The notes beneath the pieces were generated by a model. It ran no database searches, was not told the origin of the DNA, and saw only the letters and a list, made by a program, of their open reading frames with translations. Shown here in pieces: positions 18,858-27,771 of a stretch of 64,000 nt of DNA (positions are counted from its first letter, which is position 1; every line of letters starts with the position of its first letter). The position numbers and the translations under genes were made by a program. This stretch comes from Arthrobacter sp. PAMC25564 (GTDB lineage: Bacteria > Actinomycetota > Actinomycetes > Actinomycetales > Micrococcaceae), in NCBI RefSeq assembly GCF_004798705.1, contig NZ_CP039290.1:1054001-1118000 (forward strand). The letters run 5' to 3'.

Positions 18858-19256
18858 ATGAGCTCCGGGCTGGCATCGGCCGTCCAATTCGCGGGATCGT
18901 TGCCGGGATCGATCCTGATGATTCTGGGGCAGACCCTTGTCCTCGTCTGCGTCTGTTCCGACATGGTCCGTGTGCTCTCCGTACCGCGGTCCCATCGCCG
19001 CTACGTCGCCAACACGGTCTTCCTGACCCTCGCACTCCCGGCGATCCTGTTCACGACGGCCAGTGTAGTGATCGCGGCCGCCTCCGGTACCTGGCTCAAC
19101 GTCGCCACCGGTGTCTTCGTGGCCGTCGTCGTGATCTTCCGCTGGCGCAGCGACTCGGATGATGACAACTGGTGGAAGGGCAAGGGCAAGGCGCTGGGCC
19201 GGTGGCTCCGCAGCAGGACGGCTCCACGCTCCCTGGCCGCCCCCGCCGGCGCCTGA
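18858..19256 (+). CDS. Small membrane protein of unknown function
   Basis: 132 residues from ATG 18858, with AAGGAG (18846-18851) six bases upstream. Three hydrophobic segments are visible: ILMILGQTLVLVCVCSDMV, TVFLTLALPAILFTTASVVI and WLNVATGVFVAVVVIFRW, followed by a hydrophilic, basic C-terminus with DSDDDNWWKGKGK. I do not recognise a family. The 5' region 18635-18857 holds no other convincing gene, though an open frame runs through it. Convergent with the SNF2 helicase, separated by a long hairpin. Confidence 0.65.
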   Translation: MSSGLASAVQFAGSLPGSILMILGQTLVLVCVCSDMVRVLSVPRSHRRYVANTVFLTLALPAILFTTASVVIAAASGTWLNVATGVFVAVVVIFRWRSDSDDDNWWKGKGKALGRWLRSRTAPRSLAAPAGA

Positions 19257-19273
19257 ACCGGCGCCTGAGCCGT

Positions 19274-19338
19274 GCAACGCGGGGTCACATCGCGCCCATC
19301 CCGACGGGTTTTACCGGCGCGACGTGACCCCGCGTTGC
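19274..19338. terminator. Long hairpin between convergent genes
   Basis: 23-base arms 19274-19296 and 19316-19338 differ by a single G-U-compatible position; loop of 19 bases. It lies between the 3' ends of the membrane-protein gene and the SNF2 helicase and would act as a terminator in both directions. The core is GCAACGCGGGGTCAC and its complement. Confidence 0.75.
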
Positions 19339-19357
19339 TGCTGGGGCCGGCCGGCGC

Positions 19358-22300
19358 TCAGTCGTTGAACAGCCCGGCCAGATCATCCGCGGTCAGCGCG
19401 CCGCCGGTCAGCGCGTCGCCTTCCATAACGTCCGCGAAGAGCTGGGACTTCCTGGCCTTGAGCGCCATGACCTTCTCCTCGATGGTGTCCTTGGCAACGA
19501 GCCGGTAGACCATGACGTTCCTGGCCTGGCCGATCCGGTGCGTCCGGTCCACGGCCTGGGCCTCGGACGCCGGGTTCCACCACGGGTCCAGCAGGAACAC
19601 ATAATCGGCCTCGGTCAGGTTCAGCCCGAAGCCGCCGGCCTTGAGGCTGATCAGGAACACCGGCGCGGCGCCGTTCTTGAACTCATTGACGACGTCGGTC
19701 CGGTTGCGGGTGCTGCCGTCCAGGTAGCAGAACTCGATGTTCTCCTCGACCAGCCGATCCCGGACCTTGCCGAGGAAACCGGTGAACTGGCTGAAGATCA
19801 GCGCCCGGTGGCCTTCCGCCACGAGGTCCCCCAACTGCTCGAACAGCACATCGAGCTTGCTGGACCGCACCCCGGACAGCGACGGGTCAATCAGGGACGG
19901 ATCCAGGCTGAGCTGCCGGAGCAGGGTCAGCGACTGGAAGATCGTGAAGCGGTTCTTGTTGACGTCGTCGATCAGGCCCAGGATCTTCTGCCGCTCCCGC
20001 TGCAGGTGCGTCTGGTAGACCTTCTGGTGCCGCGGATTGAGCACCACCTCGAGGATCTGCTCCTGCTTGGGCGGCAGGTCGTGGATGACCTGTTCCTTGG
20101 TGCGGCGCATCATGAGCGGCCGGACCCGGCGGCGGAGCTTGTCCAGCTGCGCCTTGTCACCGTTTTTCTCCACCGGCTTCTGGTAATACTCGGCGAACCG
20201 TTTCGGGCTGGAAAAGAGCCCCGGAGCCACGATGGAGGTGAGCGACCAGAACTCCATCAGGTTGTTCTCCAGCGGGGTGCCCGTGATGGCCAGCTTGAAG
20301 GCGGCCGGCAGCTTCCGGGCGCACTGGTAGGCCTTGGACTGGTGGTTCTTGACGAACTGGGCCTCGTCCAGGACCAGGCCGGCCCATTCCCGCGAGGCGT
20401 AGGCCTCGTAGTCGATCCGGAACAGCGCATAGGAGGTGATGATGATATCCGCGCCGGCCATCGCCTCGGCCGGGTTGGAGCCGCTCTTGGCGAACGTCTC
20501 GCCGATCGCCCGCACCGCCAGGCCGGGCGCGAACCGGGCGGTCTCCGCCTCCCAGTTGCCCACGACGCTGGTGGGGGCGACGACAAGGAAGGGGGCAGCC
20601 CCCGGGGCGTCCCCGGCAGCCACCTTGGCGGCGCAGATCAGCGCCAGGGCCTGGACGGTCTTGCCCAGGCCCATGTCGTCGGCCAGCACCCCGCCCAGCC
20701 CGTGCCGGTAGAGGAAGCTGAGCCAGTTGAAGCCCTCCAGCTGGTAGGGGCGCAGCTCCGCATGCAGTGTCCCGGGCAGCGGCAGGCCTTTCACACCGCC
20801 TTCGAGCAGCCCGCCGACAGCCTCCCGCCAGGCGGCGGCCTGCTCGTCCACGACGCCGAGCTGGGCGAGTTCGTCCCATAGGCCGGCCTGGAAGCGGCTG
20901 ATCTGCAGCGGCGCGTCCTTGTTGCCGGGGTTGTCCTGAAGGGCGCGGGCTTCATCAATCAGCGCCCGCAGCTGGTGCAGTTCGGGCAGGTCAAGAGAGA
21001 AGTAGGCGCCGCTGGGAAGCAGCATCCTGGTCTGCCCGGCGGCGAGGGCGGAGAACAATGCCGCGAAGGAAACCGGCTGGCCCTCCAGGGTGATCACGAT
21101 GCCAAGGTCGAACCAGTCGCGGCTGTCTGTCGCCTTCGTGGAAATCGCCACCACGGGCGCCTCTGCGGCTTCGCGGTAGTCCGCGATCTCGCCTGCGGTA
21201 TCCACCGCGACGCCGGGAAGCTCGCGGAGCCGGGGGAGCAGCTCCTCGGTGAAGGCCAGCGTGTCCAGGCCGCTGAGTTCCACGGAGGCCGCGAGGCGCG
21301 GAGTCCCCCAGCCGCCGGTGGCCGATTCGCCCAGCGCCGGCACCACGTCCCAGGGCTGCCCGACGTCCTCAAGGATGCGGGCCTCGGCGGGGTCGTCCCG
21401 GTAGCCGTGATCGCCGGGATGGCGCCAGAGAGGCTGGGCGGTGACCAGGTTCCCGGTCTTGTAGTGCCATTCCCAGTGCAGCCGGACCCGGTGGTCCGCG
21501 CCGTAGTTGGCGAGCAGGGACAGGGTGGGGACGGCCAGGGTGGGCAGTTCCACGGACTCGTCGGAGGCGGTGACCCGGGCGGTCTGCTTGAGCTTGGGGT
21601 AGAACCCGGTCAGGAAGCGCCCTTCATCCCGGGCCGGGATGTGCAGGGTGGTCCCGGCGGTCACGAAGGTCAGGAGCTCTTCGCTGAGCCCGCCCTCCAG
21701 GGGTGCGAGCGTGATCATCGGGTCCCCGGGCGCGACGCCGGGGAGGGCGTCGCCGTCCGAGGTCAGGAAGATCCCGTGCGCCGGGTGGCCGATGGTCCCC
21801 ACGGACGCCGGGTCAACCACAACACCCTCGACGGTGATGGTCGGCTCAAGCGCCAGCCCTCCGTCCTTCCCCTGGCCGCCGCCCGCGGGCACGACGGCGC
21901 CCGCCGCCTCCGGTCCGGAGGGCGCCGCAGCGCCGAAACGGGTGAGGTTAAGCCCGACGGCAGCAGGCTCTTCGACGACCCGTACCGGTTCCTGGCCGCG
22001 GCCGTGAACCAGGGCGACGCCGATCTTCTGCGCCTGGGCAAGCAGGCTCCACAGGTTCTTGCCGGCGTAGGTGTTCAGTCCCAGCCACGGGGCGGTGCCG
22101 GCGTGTTGGCGGTTGGCCAAAGCCGTGTGGGAGGCCAGGAATTCCTGCATCCACTCGACGTGGGCCTCATTGCATTCGCGCCGGTAGCTCAGATAGCTCA
22201 GGGTGTTCCAGGAGACGTCCCCGCGGATCCATTTGCCCTTGGCGCCCATGATCACGGGCCGCGCCTTGAGCTGGCGCACGCTGCGCAGCGGGTCCCGGCG

Positions 22301-22801
22301 GCCGGTGTAGGAGAAGTGCGGGGCGGGTTCCTCCACCTCGAACTGGAGTGCCAGCGGGATGCCGCTGGTGGACGCGGTGATGCCGGGGCGGGCAATCAGC
22401 GGGCTGAGGGCCTGTTCCCAGTCCGGTACCTCCAGCGTCGCCGCCTGGCGGGACAGCCGCGTGACCTCGGCCGGAGCCAGCAACTGGACCCGGGTCGCCG
22501 GATTGTCCTCGGCCGCGAACAGCAACGCCGCCACGTGCTTGCAGTCCTTCCGGACCGGGCAGCTGCACACCCCCACGGTGCAGCTCCAGCCGCCCGCCTT
22601 CCGGACCAGCTTCGCTGTCGTCGAATAGGGCACATCCGAGCCGCCGCGCACCTTGCCCAGCATAAGACCGGTCGCGGCGTCGAAGGAGATCCCGGAAACG
22701 CGGCTCCCCATGGCGTAGGCCAGTCCGGCCGCAAGCGAGCGGTCGTTAATGGCGGGAGTCTGTATTGCCAGTGCCGCACTCTCGTCCGGATGGGATGGCA
22801 T
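19358..22801 (-). CDS. SWI2/SNF2-family helicase with SWIM zinc finger
   Basis: 1147 residues. A SWIM domain (C-S-C then C-K-H, around residues 79-90) opens the protein; a long middle region is variable; the SNF2 ATPase starts around residue 690 with DDMGLGKTVQALAL (motif I), LVLDEAQF (motif II, DEAQ variant), ITGTPLENNLMEFW (III) and LIFSQFTGF...DGSTRN...SLKAGGFGLNLTEADYVFLLDPWWNPASEAQAVDRTHRIGQ (IV-VI). It probably remodels protein-DNA complexes using ATP; the cellular target is unknown. Start ATG 22799-22801. The terminal stop is followed by the hairpin at 19274-19338. Confidence 0.93.
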   Translation of the reverse strand: MPSHPDESAALAIQTPAINDRSLAAGLAYAMGSRVSGISFDAATGLMLGKVRGGSDVPYSTTAKLVRKAGGWSCTVGVCSCPVRKDCKHVAALLFAAEDNPATRVQLLAPAEVTRLSRQAATLEVPDWEQALSPLIARPGITASTSGIPLALQFEVEEPAPHFSYTGRRDPLRSVRQLKARPVIMGAKGKWIRGDVSWNTLSYLSYRRECNEAHVEWMQEFLASHTALANRQHAGTAPWLGLNTYAGKNLWSLLAQAQKIGVALVHGRGQEPVRVVEEPAAVGLNLTRFGAAAPSGPEAAGAVVPAGGGQGKDGGLALEPTITVEGVVVDPASVGTIGHPAHGIFLTSDGDALPGVAPGDPMITLAPLEGGLSEELLTFVTAGTTLHIPARDEGRFLTGFYPKLKQTARVTASDESVELPTLAVPTLSLLANYGADHRVRLHWEWHYKTGNLVTAQPLWRHPGDHGYRDDPAEARILEDVGQPWDVVPALGESATGGWGTPRLAASVELSGLDTLAFTEELLPRLRELPGVAVDTAGEIADYREAAEAPVVAISTKATDSRDWFDLGIVITLEGQPVSFAALFSALAAGQTRMLLPSGAYFSLDLPELHQLRALIDEARALQDNPGNKDAPLQISRFQAGLWDELAQLGVVDEQAAAWREAVGGLLEGGVKGLPLPGTLHAELRPYQLEGFNWLSFLYRHGLGGVLADDMGLGKTVQALALICAAKVAAGDAPGAAPFLVVAPTSVVGNWEAETARFAPGLAVRAIGETFAKSGSNPAEAMAGADIIITSYALFRIDYEAYASREWAGLVLDEAQFVKNHQSKAYQCARKLPAAFKLAITGTPLENNLMEFWSLTSIVAPGLFSSPKRFAEYYQKPVEKNGDKAQLDKLRRRVRPLMMRRTKEQVIHDLPPKQEQILEVVLNPRHQKVYQTHLQRERQKILGLIDDVNKNRFTIFQSLTLLRQLSLDPSLIDPSLSGVRSSKLDVLFEQLGDLVAEGHRALIFSQFTGFLGKVRDRLVEENIEFCYLDGSTRNRTDVVNEFKNGAAPVFLISLKAGGFGLNLTEADYVFLLDPWWNPASEAQAVDRTHRIGQARNVMVYRLVAKDTIEEKVMALKARKSQLFADVMEGDALTGGALTADDLAGLFND

Positions 22802-22985
22802 GTGCGCGCTACTTTCAGCAGTTGGTCATCTGATCCATCTTAGCGAGCCTGCGGGGGAGCCCGCGGCCAGGGCTCCGCCCCCAAGGTTTGCCTGGCGTTC
22901 AACTCCAGCTCAGCCGGGGGACAACCGGGGAACGTAGCTTGAAATGGTTCGGAGCGCCACCCGCATTCAGCAGTGAGGATTCCCC

Positions 22986-23864
22986 ATGAACAACGGCCTT
23001 TCCACCAGCACTTCCGGCACGAGCAACGCCCTGGTCCTGAGCAAGGAGAGCATCAACGGCGGCGACGCGGCGGTGGTTGACGCGAATGTCGACGTCGTCA
23101 ACGCCATGTATGCGGAACTGCTCGACGTTGAGGAAATCGCCGGGAACGCGCTGCGCAGCTACTATGTGGACTTCTACCTGACGCAGTGCCTGGAAGGCGG
23201 CTTCGCCCAGTACGTGTTCACGGCGCTCGGGCGTGAGGACGTCGACGCCTTCATCCGCGAGGGGCTCGAAGCCATGGGCGCCGCCGGGCACCTTGATCTC
23301 TTCAACCGCACCGTTGCCGCCTTCGATGCCTTGTCCGAGGACGATGCCGACCGTTACCTGGATGGGGACGCCGATCTGGGTGCCGATGCCGGTGCCGAGG
23401 TCCCGGAAGCCGTCCAGCAGATGGAAGAGCTCGACGCAGAGTTCGAGTCGCTGCTGGAGACCGAGGACATCACCGCGCTCAACGCTGCCTGGCTCCGGGG
23501 CCAGGAGGAACTCCTGCTCCTGGACGCCGAGGAACTCGAGCGGCACATTGCCCAGCGGGTGGCCAGCATCCCCAACCTGGCGGAACGCCAGGCCGAGGCC
23601 GAGGAAGACGCGCTGCTGGACGCTCCGGAGTTCGAGCTGATCATCCGGGAGCTGTGCGACGTGGCCGGGCACACGCTGGAGAAGATCAGCATGGGCGACC
23701 CCAACTACGTGCACAACGGTGAGACGACCCTGGCATGGCATTTCACCACGGACCAGGGTGAATTCCTCATGCTGGAAGACGATGAAGAAGCCTTTATGAT
23801 CCACCCGGAGAGCAAGGAGATCGTGGCCGCCCTCGAGTTCGAGTTCGAGGACGACGACGCCTAA
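22986..23864 (+). CDS. DMP19 family protein (DUF4375)
   Basis: 292 residues, very acidic. The DMP19-like core is LRSYYVDFYLTQCLEGGFAQYVFTALGR followed by EGLEAMGAAGHLDLF; the Gly-Gly-Phe-x-Gln-Tyr motif is the family hallmark. Neisserial DMP19 is a DNA mimic, and the high Asp/Glu content here would be compatible, though the family is broad and mostly uncharacterised. ATG 22986 follows GAGG. The C-terminal 100 residues contain WHFTTDQGEFLMLEDDEEAFM and look like a separate small domain. It is a single-gene unit, divergent from the helicase. Confidence 0.78.
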   Translation: MNNGLSTSTSGTSNALVLSKESINGGDAAVVDANVDVVNAMYAELLDVEEIAGNALRSYYVDFYLTQCLEGGFAQYVFTALGREDVDAFIREGLEAMGAAGHLDLFNRTVAAFDALSEDDADRYLDGDADLGADAGAEVPEAVQQMEELDAEFESLLETEDITALNAAWLRGQEELLLLDAEELERHIAQRVASIPNLAERQAEAEEDALLDAPEFELIIRELCDVAGHTLEKISMGDPNYVHNGETTLAWHFTTDQGEFLMLEDDEEAFMIHPESKEIVAALEFEFEDDDA

Positions 23865-23874
23865 GCCCTGGTGA

Positions 23875-24411
23875 TCAGTAGCCTCCGGTTGCGGTGATCA
23901 TCTCCCCGGACGGAGACACGAGGGACCAGACGCCGCCCACGCCCTGGCCCAGGATGTCGCCGGCGGCCGTGTCCTTGGCGAAGTGGTAGACGGGCATGCC
24001 ATTGATGGTCAGCTGTTTCTTGCCGTCGGGCGTGGCGATGGTTCCCACGGTGCCGGTGATCCCGGTGACGGCCGGGGCATCAGAGGTGGTGGTGACCGGC
24101 GGCCAATTGGTGAGGCAGGCGCCGGTGCAGGCGCTGGTCCCGGAGCCCTTCGTGTCCTTGGCGAAGTAGTAGACGCTCAAGCCCTTGGCGTCGACCACGA
24201 TCTGGCCCGCCTTGGACGCTGCGGTCATGAGTTCCGCGGCTGCCGGAACAGCGGCCGGAGGGGAACTGGCGGGCGCGCCGGTGGCGGATTCCGTAGCCGC
24301 CGCGCTGCTGGGAGCGGGGGCCGACGTTGCGGTGCCGCTGCTGCCGGCGCAGCCGGAGAGTAACGCCGCGAGGGCGAAAGCGGACAGGCCGATGCTGCGG
24401 TACTTTTTCAT
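23875..24411 (-). CDS. Secreted lipoprotein with repeated COG4315-type domain
   Basis: 178 residues from ATG 24409-24411 (GGAG six bases upstream). The signal peptide ends in a lipobox (LLSGC), then an Ala/Ser/Pro linker to about residue 70, then two copies of the secreted-repeat motif: GLSVYYFAKDTKGSGTSACTGACLTNWPPV and GMPVYHFAKDTAAGDILGQGVGGVW. These domains occur in actinobacterial envelope proteins, often next to ECF sigma/anti-sigma genes as here (divergent). Function is unknown; it is probably a target of the divergent sigma factor. Confidence 0.85.
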   Translation of the reverse strand: MKKYRSIGLSAFALAALLSGCAGSSGTATSAPAPSSAAATESATGAPASSPPAAVPAAAELMTAASKAGQIVVDAKGLSVYYFAKDTKGSGTSACTGACLTNWPPVTTTSDAPAVTGITGTVGTIATPDGKKQLTINGMPVYHFAKDTAAGDILGQGVGGVWSLVSPSGEMITATGGY

Positions 24412-24514
24412 CTGCTGCTCCTTGGCTCCTGCCGGCCAACTCGTCAGACCGGCGCTATCCGATATGACGCCGTGGGGTGAAGAATGGTTCATAGCGAGGG
24501 CCCGTCTTCCGTCC

Positions 24515-24531
24515 GGGTTCCGGGGGAACCC
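24515..24531. promoter_or_regulatory. Inverted GGAACCC pair in the divergent sigma-factor promoter region
   Basis: GGGTTCC-GGG-GGAACCC places a GGAAC element, typical of ECF -35 boxes, on both strands between the lipoprotein and the sigma-factor gene. Convincing -10 boxes at the right spacing were not found, so autoregulation of both directions is only a possibility. Confidence 0.3.
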
Positions 24532-24599
24532 GTTGACTGAACTGATGCCCCGGCGCGTACGTCGTTACGGCAGAAGGAGATCGAGCCGGGAGGTGGCGA

Positions 24600-25100
24600 A
24601 TGCCGCTGGACGAAGACGTGGTGGCTGCGATCTACCGCGACCATGGAACGGCCCTGAGGCGCTTCGTTCTCAGCGCCTCCCGGGATCCGCAACTGGCGGA
24701 TGACATCGTGCAGGAGACGGTGTTGCGTGTCTGGCAGCAGGCTCCGCAGATCACCGGGAGCCTGCGCAGCTATCTCTTCAGGACTGCCCGCAACATCATG
24801 ATCGACAATTACCGCAAGGCCCAGCGCCGCCCGCGTGAGGCCACGGAACGCGATGTGGCCGATCTTGTGGATGCTGCCGAACGCGTCGACGATCTGCTCA
24901 ACAGGGTCCTGATGGAGGAGGCGCTGCTCCGGCTCAGCGCGGAGCACCGCGACGTCCTTGTCGCCCTCCACTACCGCCGCTTCACGGTCCAGGAGGCCTC
25001 GGTGCAGTTGAATATCCCCACCGGCACCGTGAAATCCCGGGCCTTCTACGCCGTGCGCGCGTTGCGGACGATCCTTGACGAAATGGGGGTGCAGCGGTGA
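24600..25100 (+). CDS. ECF-type RNA polymerase sigma factor
   Basis: 166 residues. Region 2 reads IYRDHGTALRRFVLSASRDPQLADDIVQETVLRVWQQ and LFRTARNIMIDNYRKAQRR; region 4 reads LSAEHRDVLVALHYRRFTVQEASVQLNIPTGTVKSRAFYAVRAL. No region 3 or extra C-terminal domain. GGGAGG lies upstream of ATG 24600. Its stop overlaps the GTG of the anti-sigma gene (GTGA), so the pair is translationally coupled. It resembles SigK/SigL types; targets probably include the divergent lipoprotein. Confidence 0.92.
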   Translation: MPLDEDVVAAIYRDHGTALRRFVLSASRDPQLADDIVQETVLRVWQQAPQITGSLRSYLFRTARNIMIDNYRKAQRRPREATERDVADLVDAAERVDDLLNRVLMEEALLRLSAEHRDVLVALHYRRFTVQEASVQLNIPTGTVKSRAFYAVRALRTILDEMGVQR

Positions 25101-25783
25101 CGGCAACGGAACTCCACCAGCTGCTCGGCGCATATCTTCTCGGGGGCCTGGAGCCTGCGGAAGCGGCTGTATTTGAGCAGCATCTGGGCTCCTGCACGGA
25201 CTGCCGGCAGGAGCTGGACGAATTGGCCAGCCTCCCGGCCCTGCTCGACGCACTTCCGATACCCGACGCCGTCGCGCTCACCGCCGCGGCAGTTGCGGCG
25301 GGCCGTGAGGCGGCCCCGGCGGCGGCCGGGACCAGTCCGGTCCCGCGGCGCCTGCTCGATGAACTTGCCGCCCGTCGCAGGAAAGTGCGACGCCGGTGGT
25401 CGGCGGCGGCCGCGGCCGCGGCTGCGGCGTGCCTCGCCCTGGGCGTCCTGGCCGGGCCGCTGCTTAGTCCGCTTCCTAAACCGGACGCCAGCTACTCGGT
25501 CCAGGCCAGCAACGGACTCCAGGTCACCGTGGGCCTCGTCAGGAAGGCCTGGGGGACCGAACTGGCGGTTGATGGCCGGAGCCTGCCTGCGGAGGGGACG
25601 TTCTCGCTGTGGGTGAAGGCCCGCGACGGTGGAGAAGACCGTGCCTGTTCCTGGACGGCAACCCCTTCCGGCAAGGTCAGGATCACCGGAGCCACGCCCC
25701 TGCAGCTCTCGAGCATCACCAGCGTCGAGATGCGGAACGGGCAGCAGCAGACCGTGGCCGTCATCGCCGTGCCGAACGGGTAG
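25097..25783 (+). CDS. Membrane anti-sigma factor with zinc-binding ASD
   Basis: 228 residues. The N-terminal anti-sigma domain carries the zinc motif H-x3-C-x2-C in FEQHLGSCTDCRQEL (around residue 30); one hydrophobic segment, AAAAAAAACLALGVLAGPLL (about 100-120), spans the membrane; the extracytoplasmic part (RskA-type, Anti-sigma-K_C-like) includes GLQVTVGLVRKAWGTELAVDGRSLPAEGTFSLWVKARDGG. It should hold the preceding sigma factor at the membrane until an envelope or redox signal releases it. GTG start overlaps the sigma stop by 4 bases. Confidence 0.9.
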   Translation: MTATELHQLLGAYLLGGLEPAEAAVFEQHLGSCTDCRQELDELASLPALLDALPIPDAVALTAAAVAAGREAAPAAAGTSPVPRRLLDELAARRRKVRRRWSAAAAAAAAACLALGVLAGPLLSPLPKPDASYSVQASNGLQVTVGLVRKAWGTELAVDGRSLPAEGTFSLWVKARDGGEDRACSWTATPSGKVRITGATPLQLSSITSVEMRNGQQQTVAVIAVPNG

Positions 25784-25799
25784 CGCGGCCGCGGGGTGC

Positions 25800-26624
25800 C
25801 TACATCCTGGCGAGTTTGGACCGCACGACCATGAAGATGCCGTAGCAGATCAGTCCGGCGCCGACGGCGGCCAGCAAGTAGAAGCCAAACGGCTGCTCGC
25901 GCAGGGCCTTCAGGCCGCCGTCGAGCCCGGTTGATTCCTCGGGGTGCGCCGTCACGGTGGCGACGATGATCAGCAGGCCGACGAGGAACAATACGATGCC
26001 CTTGGCTGCGTAGCCGGCCACACCAAGCACCTTTACCGCCTTGCGCGCCGTCTCCGGGGACGGCAGCCGGAGATATTTGGTGAACGACTGCCGGAAGCCG
26101 CGGATGGCGTAGACGATTCCGGTGACAGCCACCGCGGCGCCGAGGAGCAGCAGGAGGAGGAAGCCTCCCGGGGCCTGCATGAGCGCCGCGGTCAGGTCGC
26201 TCGTGGAGCGGCGGTGGTCGGAGCGGGCACCGATGGCGAAGGACATGAGCGTCGCGGCGATTCCGGCATACACCACGGCCTGGAGCGCGGCCTTGAGTTT
26301 CTTCCCGACCTTCTTCCTGGTGGGAAGGTGCTCGAAATCGAAGATGGCGTCGCTGGCCTGCCAGAGGGCCAAGGCGACGCAGGCCGCGAAGGAGCTCCAG
26401 AGCAGCACCGGTCCGGCGGGCTGGACAGCGAGCTCCTCGACGGCGCCGCTGACGTCTGCCTGGCCCTGACCGCCCATGGCAAGCCGGATGGCGACCAGCC
26501 CGATCAGCAGGTGCAGGATGCCGCTCACGGCAAACCCGGCCCGGGCCACAACCTCGAGCGGCTTCGAGTTGGTGACGTCCTCGGCGATTTCCGCCGCGTC
26601 TTTGATTTCCTTCTTGATGATCAA
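25800..26624 (-). CDS. DUF1206 membrane protein
   Basis: 274 residues from TTG 26622-26624 with GAGGG just upstream. Three repeats of a two-helix unit are visible: VVARAGFAVSGILHLLIGLVAIRLAMG, AVVYAGIAATLMSFAIG and VLGVAGYAAKGIVLFLVGLLIIVATVTA, each beginning with an arginine/glycine-containing amphipathic entry, as in DUF1206 proteins. Function of the family is unknown. Its 3' end lies 17 bases from the convergent anti-sigma gene. Confidence 0.85.
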   Translation of the reverse strand: MIIKKEIKDAAEIAEDVTNSKPLEVVARAGFAVSGILHLLIGLVAIRLAMGGQGQADVSGAVEELAVQPAGPVLLWSSFAACVALALWQASDAIFDFEHLPTRKKVGKKLKAALQAVVYAGIAATLMSFAIGARSDHRRSTSDLTAALMQAPGGFLLLLLLGAAVAVTGIVYAIRGFRQSFTKYLRLPSPETARKAVKVLGVAGYAAKGIVLFLVGLLIIVATVTAHPEESTGLDGGLKALREQPFGFYLLAAVGAGLICYGIFMVVRSKLARM

Positions 26625-26713
26625 ACCCTCGCGTGACTCGGTTGTCCTAACAGGCGTTACCGCCCCGCACCTGCCTCTTCGGCAATCGTGCCACGCGGGA
26701 GCGCCCGGGAACA

Positions 26714-26759
26714 GGCCCCGGCAGCCGAGGCTCAGCGGCCCCGGCAGCCGAGGTTCAGC
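26714..26759. repeat. 23-base tandem repeat at the trmB 3' end
   Basis: Two near-identical 23-base copies (26714-26736 and 26737-26759, one difference) adjoin a third, more diverged copy starting at 26760 inside the last codons of trmB. The trmB stop (26755-26757) lies in the second copy, so the extra copies extended the 3' side without changing the protein. Confidence 0.8.
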
Positions 26760-27678
26760 GGCGCCGGTAGCTGAGGTCGAAGATGAGGCGGCCGGCCTCG
26801 TGCGCCTTGTTCTCGAAGCTCGTCAGGATCCGTCCCTCGAACCGCGGGGCCCATCCGCCCGTCTCGTCGATGCCTTCGTTGGGGCCGGTCTGGTCGGTGC
26901 TGACCGGTGCGCGGCCTTCCTTCACGGGCGCGCCGCCCACGAGGGACTCGACGCCAGATTCCCACACCCGGGTCAGCGGACTTTCGGTGCCGCCGCGTTC
27001 GCCTTCATGCAGATTCTCGAAATCGGGCGAGCCGGCCAGGACCTCGCGGACATGGACGGCGTAATTGGACCAGTCCGTCGCGATCCGCCAGACGCCGCCG
27101 GGCTTGAGCGCCCTCGCGGCGAGTTCGGCGAAGGCCGGCTGGATGAGGCGGCGCTTGTGGTGTCGGGATTTGTGCCACGGATCGGGGAAGAAGACCCACA
27201 GTTCCGTGACCGAAGCCGCCGGCAGCATGGTGGCGAGTACCTCCGGGGCATTCGCCTCGACCACACGGACGTTGCCCAGCTTGCGGCTGTTGATCTTGAT
27301 CAGGGTGTTCGCCAGGCCCGGCGTGTAGACCTCAACGGCCAGGAAGTCCGTGTCCGGGTTCTGCTCCGCGGCATGGCACACGGCGTCACCGAGGCCGGAC
27401 CCGATCTCCACGATCAGCGGGGCGTTGCGGCCGAATTCGGCTTTGGCGTCAAACACATAGTCCGGATGCACGGAGGTGTTGGCGACGTGGCGGGGAACCT
27501 CGACGGCCCAGCGGTCGGAGTGCTCCTCCCAGGCGGCCTGCCGCCGGCCCTGCAGCCGGGTCCCGCGGCGCACGAAGCTGACAGGCCGGCCGCCGTAGGT
27601 CCCGAAGGAGGCCTGGCTTCCGGGGGTGACCGGGCGCGACGGCTGCGGCGTCTGGGGGGATTCTGGGGATTCACTCAT
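26755..27678 (-). CDS. trmB: tRNA (guanine46-N7)-methyltransferase
   Basis: 307 residues. SAM motif I is LIVEIGSGLGDAVCHAA, then FLAVEVYTPGLANTL, and the family signature WVFFPDPWHKSRHHKRRL with ALKPGGVWRIATDW follows. It methylates N7 of G46 in the variable loop of tRNAs. N-terminus is longer than in E. coli by a Pro/Ser-rich stretch, usual in actinobacteria; the C-terminal region ends TSFENKAHEAGRLIFDLSYRR. Tandem duplications abut the stop codon. Confidence 0.96.
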   Translation of the reverse strand: MSESPESPQTPQPSRPVTPGSQASFGTYGGRPVSFVRRGTRLQGRRQAAWEEHSDRWAVEVPRHVANTSVHPDYVFDAKAEFGRNAPLIVEIGSGLGDAVCHAAEQNPDTDFLAVEVYTPGLANTLIKINSRKLGNVRVVEANAPEVLATMLPAASVTELWVFFPDPWHKSRHHKRRLIQPAFAELAARALKPGGVWRIATDWSNYAVHVREVLAGSPDFENLHEGERGGTESPLTRVWESGVESLVGGAPVKEGRAPVSTDQTGPNEGIDETGGWAPRFEGRILTSFENKAHEAGRLIFDLSYRRR

Positions 27679-27771
27679 CCTTTCCAGAATAGAGGAGATT
27701 ACCGGGGCGGACGGCGTGGGGGGAAGGCGAGGGGGCGGCCGGTCCGGAGAGGACCGTTGACCCGGCGGCGT

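Noticed and set aside
20975..22843. 622-residue plus-strand open frame opposite the SNF2 helicase
   Set aside because: Mirror-frame artefact of GC-rich coding sequence; helicase motifs on the minus strand are unmistakable.
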